A DNA stretch of 64,000 bases from Parapedobacter composti (GTDB lineage: Bacteria > Bacteroidota > Bacteroidia > Sphingobacteriales > Sphingobacteriaceae): positions 124,001-188,000 of the forward strand of contig NZ_FOLL01000006.1 in assembly GCF_900112315.1 (NCBI RefSeq). The letters are read 5' to 3'. This document shows positions 61,165 through 64,000 of this stretch, piece by piece (within the stretch, counting starts at the first letter, position 1; each line of letters starts with the position of its first letter). A model generated the notes under the pieces. The model worked only from the letters and a program-made list of their open reading frames with translations, was not told the DNA's origin and ran no database searches. The position numbers and the translations under genes were made by a program.

Positions 61165-62370
61165 TTACAGTTTCCGTACAACAAGGTATAGCCCCCATGC
61201 CACGCACATAAGTACTGCAGCAGTACCCCACCATAACACGTTAAAGCCGTAATGGTCGGCAATACGCGTGCCTAAAAAAGGCGAAAACACGTGCGCCGCA
61301 GAAAAGGCCAGCGCATTCAGCCCCATATATGCCCCCTGTGTCTGTTTAGAAGCCCGCTGCACCGCCACCGATGCCATAAACGGCATGGCCAATATTTCGG
61401 AGATGCTGAGCAGGAAAATGGACGCGTAAAGTATCCAGTATCCGGTAGGGATGGGCAACAATGCAAAAGAGACGGCACAGAGCGCAGTACCGATAAAAAT
61501 ACTGCTGGCATAGGAAAGGCGCCGTTCGGCGATATGTACGAGCAGCATTTCAAAGACCACCACCACAAAGCCGCTGAATCCCAGGATGATGCCTACCTGT
61601 TTCTCGTTGAGGGCATGCCCTTGTTGGTAAAAGAGGGGCAGTGTACTGAGCAACTGGAAAAAGCAGATGGCATAAATGCAGCAAAATAGGCTGAACAGCA
61701 GGAATGTCCAGTCGCGATAGGGCGAGAGGGGTCTGGAAGAAGGTTTGTCGCCCTTACCGGCCGTTGGTTTGGGCCGGGTATTTCCCTTTCGTTTGGCAAA
61801 AAACGCGATAAACACCAGCGAAGCGATGAAGGCGCCCAACGCGTTGCCATAAAATATCCAGTGATAGGAGATGGATGCCAAGAAGCCGCCCAGCGCCGGG
61901 CCGATGGAGAAGCCGAGATTGATGGCCATGCGGTTGAGCGAGAAGGCACGCGTGATGTTTTCGGGCCGCGCATATCGCGCTACGGACACCGAATTGGCCG
62001 GACGGAACGATTCGGTGACAACGCTGAGGATATAGATGACGGCGGCGAGCCCCTTAACGGAGGTAAACAGCGGTGCTGCCATGAACAAGGGCACGGAGGC
62101 CAGCAGGCTGATTGTCTGTACCCAGAAATTGCCGAACCGATCGGTCAGCCAGCCGCCGAGCCACGAGCCGGTAACGGCACCAAGGCCGAAACAGGCCAGC
62201 ACCACCCCCACTTCGCTGATGGAAAAATGCAACGCCTGCGTCATGTAGATGCCCAGAAATGGCAGCACCATGGCGCCGGTACGATTAACCAGCATAACCA
62301 GGGCAAGCAGCCAGGCCGGCCGCGACAGACCACGGTAGGAATCGATGTATAGTTTCAGCAGTTCTTTCAT
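61165..62370 (-). CDS. MFS transporter
   Basis: A 401-residue inner-membrane protein with about 12 helices. It carries the family loop pattern GSWLGGWLTDRFG between helices 2 and 3 (about 67-79). The subgroup resembles MdtH/YfcJ-like drug efflux proteins, but the substrate is not clear from sequence. It lies 27 bases downstream of the metallophosphatase gene on the same strand. Confidence 0.85.
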   Translation of the reverse strand: MKELLKLYIDSYRGLSRPAWLLALVMLVNRTGAMVLPFLGIYMTQALHFSISEVGVVLACFGLGAVTGSWLGGWLTDRFGNFWVQTISLLASVPLFMAAPLFTSVKGLAAVIYILSVVTESFRPANSVSVARYARPENITRAFSLNRMAINLGFSIGPALGGFLASISYHWIFYGNALGAFIASLVFIAFFAKRKGNTRPKPTAGKGDKPSSRPLSPYRDWTFLLFSLFCCIYAICFFQLLSTLPLFYQQGHALNEKQVGIILGFSGFVVVVFEMLLVHIAERRLSYASSIFIGTALCAVSFALLPIPTGYWILYASIFLLSISEILAMPFMASVAVQRASKQTQGAYMGLNALAFSAAHVFSPFLGTRIADHYGFNVLWWGTAAVLMCVAWGLYLVVRKL

Positions 62371-62397
62371 GATCCGGTAGACGCCCGCTGGGCGTTA

Positions 62398-63342
62398 TCA
62401 GCCAACCACCGCGGCCATAGGTGTTGAAACGTCATACCTATAGGCGCCGGCCAACGCTTTCTTGCCCGATTGCCGCTCAAAGACATAGTCGAGCCGGCCG
62501 AGGTAAATGCCACCAAAACCGACCTGGTTGACTATGGTTTCCCGGCCATCGAGATTACGGATGGATTCCGGCTCAGGCATGAAGGTATGGGTGTGCCCAC
62601 CGATGATGAGGTCCACGTTCCGCGTATTGGCAGCCAGCACCCGGTCAGATATCTTATCGCTTTGGTATTGGTATCCTAAGTGCGACAGGCAGACGATTAG
62701 GTCGCACCGCAGGTCATGCCTGAGCTGCGCAGCAAGTTCGTTGGCCGTGGCAATAGGGTCTAGGTACCGTACACCCCGGCAGCGGACGGGGTCCACCAAT
62801 CCGTCCAGTTCAATGCCAAGTCCGAACACGCCGATGCGGATTCCCTGTTTTCTGAAAATCGCATAATCACGGGTCTTTCCCTTCAGCAGGGTATCGCTGA
62901 AATCGTAGTTGGCCGTGAGAAACGGAAACGTGGCATAACCCAGCATTTGGGCCAGCCCATCGAGGCCATTGTCAAATTCATGGTTGCCCAGCGTACAGGC
63001 GTCATAGCCCATCTTGCTCATGAGTTCCAGCTCCACTTTGCCCCCGAAGAGATTGAAGTATGGCGTGCCCTGCACGGTATCTCCCGCATCGAGCAGCAGC
63101 ACATTGCGTTGTTCCGAGCGGATGCGCCGCACCAGTGCGGCCCGGCGTGCTACACCGCCCAGCCCTTGGTTGCGCGACCCGTCCATGGGGAACGGTTCAA
63201 TGCGGCTGTGCACGTCGTTGGTATGGAGAATGGTGAGGACCACTTGGTCGCCGGCCGAGGCCGATGCAGCAAAGGGCACACTGCTGACGGCCGACCATGC
63301 CGCCACGGCACCGGCCTGTTTCAGGAAATGGCGTCTATTCAT
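62398..63342 (-). CDS. Metallophosphatase, N-terminal half of a split 5'-nucleotidase, Tat-exported
   Basis: The product from 63342 (MNRRHFLKQAG) has a twin-Arg signal, so it is probably exported folded by the Tat pathway. The metallophosphoesterase motifs are ILHTNDVHSRIEPF (Asp/His metal ligands), LLDAGDTVQG, LGNHEFDNG and IIGGHTHTF. In UshA-type enzymes this domain is fused to a C-terminal substrate domain; here that domain is the next gene upstream, overlapping by eight bases. Other in-frame starts (63360, 63390) are possible but overlap the upstream gene more. Confidence 0.9.
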   Translation of the reverse strand: MNRRHFLKQAGAVAAWSAVSSVPFAASASAGDQVVLTILHTNDVHSRIEPFPMDGSRNQGLGGVARRAALVRRIRSEQRNVLLLDAGDTVQGTPYFNLFGGKVELELMSKMGYDACTLGNHEFDNGLDGLAQMLGYATFPFLTANYDFSDTLLKGKTRDYAIFRKQGIRIGVFGLGIELDGLVDPVRCRGVRYLDPIATANELAAQLRHDLRCDLIVCLSHLGYQYQSDKISDRVLAANTRNVDLIIGGHTHTFMPEPESIRNLDGRETIVNQVGFGGIYLGRLDYVFERQSGKKALAGAYRYDVSTPMAAVVG

Positions 63343-64000
63343 CCGTTGTGATGCGTCCATCGAGTTTCGTATTAATGTGCTGGCCGTCATGGCTTAGCCC
63401 GCTTACATAGTCAATCAGTGCTTCGCGGACCTTCTTGCCCAGGTTGATGCGGTTTACGGGATTTTCCAAGCCGCGCGAATTGTCGCCTCCATTGGCCAGG
63501 TAGTCGTATGTCACGAGTGTATACGTACGGGCCGTATCCAGCGGGGCACCGCCGATGCGTATGTCGGCCGCATGGCCGTTGGCAATGTGCAAGCGCATCC
63601 CCGCCATGGGCTGCCCGCCTGTGCTGGCAGCGAACTGAGCCAGTTGAAGCACGCTCGCGCCTGAAAGCTCCAGCACTACCAGCTCATTCTCGAATGGCAT
63701 CAATTCAAAAAGGTGACCCACGGTAATGTCGCCCTGCATGAGCTCGGTGCGGAGGCCGCCCTTCGTGCCAAACGAAAATTCCGCTTCCGGGTGCAGCTTC
63801 CGCCCCTCGGTCAACAGCGCATCGGCAAAGAAGTTGCCAAGCAGCGTTTCCGGGACGTTCCCGGGCTTGGTCAGTGCCACAGCCGTCCGGCCCACCACCC
63901 GGTTCATTTCGGCGTCCAGCTGCTGCTTGTACGGCGCATAGAGGCGGACGAACGCCGGATCATCGGTGATGGTACTGTCCATCGGAAACCGGGTGTACAT
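63335..64000 (-). CDS. 5'-nucleotidase C-terminal domain protein (partial at window edge)
   Basis: At least 221 residues; the gene may extend past the right edge. It matches the UshA C-terminal substrate-binding domain: ETLLGNFFADALL, FGTKGGLRTELMQGDITVGHLFELMPFEN in two pieces, and YDYLANGGD near the end, which holds the adenine-stacking region in this family. It is the upstream partner of the separate metallophosphatase gene, so together they may form one nucleotidase in the periplasm. Confidence 0.88.
   Translation of the reverse strand: MYTRFPMDSTITDDPAFVRLYAPYKQQLDAEMNRVVGRTAVALTKPGNVPETLLGNFFADALLTEGRKLHPEAEFSFGTKGGLRTELMQGDITVGHLFELMPFENELVVLELSGASVLQLAQFAASTGGQPMAGMRLHIANGHAADIRIGGAPLDTARTYTLVTYDYLANGGDNSRGLENPVNRINLGKKVREALIDYVSGLSHDGQHINTKLDGRITTDE

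Overview
The window looks like chromosomal DNA from a member of the Bacteroidota, most likely Sphingobacteriaceae (a Pedobacter/Parapedobacter-like genome). The evidence is TonB-dependent receptors with a carboxypeptidase-regulatory N-terminal domain, many short secreted lipoproteins, DUF983 and DUF4286 proteins, a LytTR/HisKA_2 regulator pair, and promoters of the Bacteroidota type (TTG, about 20 bases, then TAnnTTTG). The family placement is inference from gene content; no 16S rRNA gene is present. I saw no rRNA, tRNA or CRISPR array.

Layout. 1-8.5 kb: an S10 peptidase (cut by the window edge), panB, a tandem universal stress protein, the methylcitrate-cycle genes prpB-prpC-prpD, an RluA-type pseudouridine synthase, two small membrane proteins, rfbC and a DUF4286 gene. 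8.6-13 kb: a lipoprotein of the S9 peptidase family that has lost its catalytic Ser and His, translationally coupled to a histidine kinase and an OmpR-type regulator. 13-17.5 kb: greA, HIT, DedA, pyrophosphatase, a CNNM/CorC-like protein and rsmE. 17.5-20.1 kb, minus strand: an ABC exporter-type system with a His-rich permease loop and a DUF3299-like protein. 20.4-25.8 kb: alanine dehydrogenase, a TonB-dependent receptor and a beta-helix lipoprotein.

25.9-32.5 kb is an accessory, scarred region. It holds a group II intron remnant inserted just after a terminator and carrying a broken IS4-type transposase, an AT-rich 577-residue lipoprotein of unknown function, degraded gene relics, a truncated aquaporin copy fused to a 58-bp piece of the same intron, an Lrp regulator, and a second aquaporin copy with an early amber codon. 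Both aquaporin copies follow the same short transcribed-looking element: a 30-base identical block plus a covarying GUGA terminator hairpin.

32.5-49.8 kb: a second TonB receptor, a MocR-type regulator, a zinc-dependent phospholipase C family protein, a glycosyltransferase coupled to a GH1 glycosidase, a DedA protein, a TPR-like sensor kinase/LytTR pair next to four small secreted proteins, an Fsr-type MFS pump, an FKBP, an aldo/keto reductase and a sugar isomerase-like protein. 49.8-64 kb: deoxynucleoside kinase, trpS, a fatty acid desaturase, mazG, a hybrid histidine kinase, clpB, a LOG-family protein, recR, an SDR, an MFS protein and a split 5'-nucleotidase (the last gene is cut by the window edge).

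The most interesting signals are the duplicated leader RNA upstream of the aquaporin copies, a promoter-terminator arrangement in the greA leader that recalls E. coli GraL, the S9 pseudoenzyme wired to a two-component system, and a heptanucleotide repeat family that forms part of the ABC permease coding sequence and recurs at the end of clpB.
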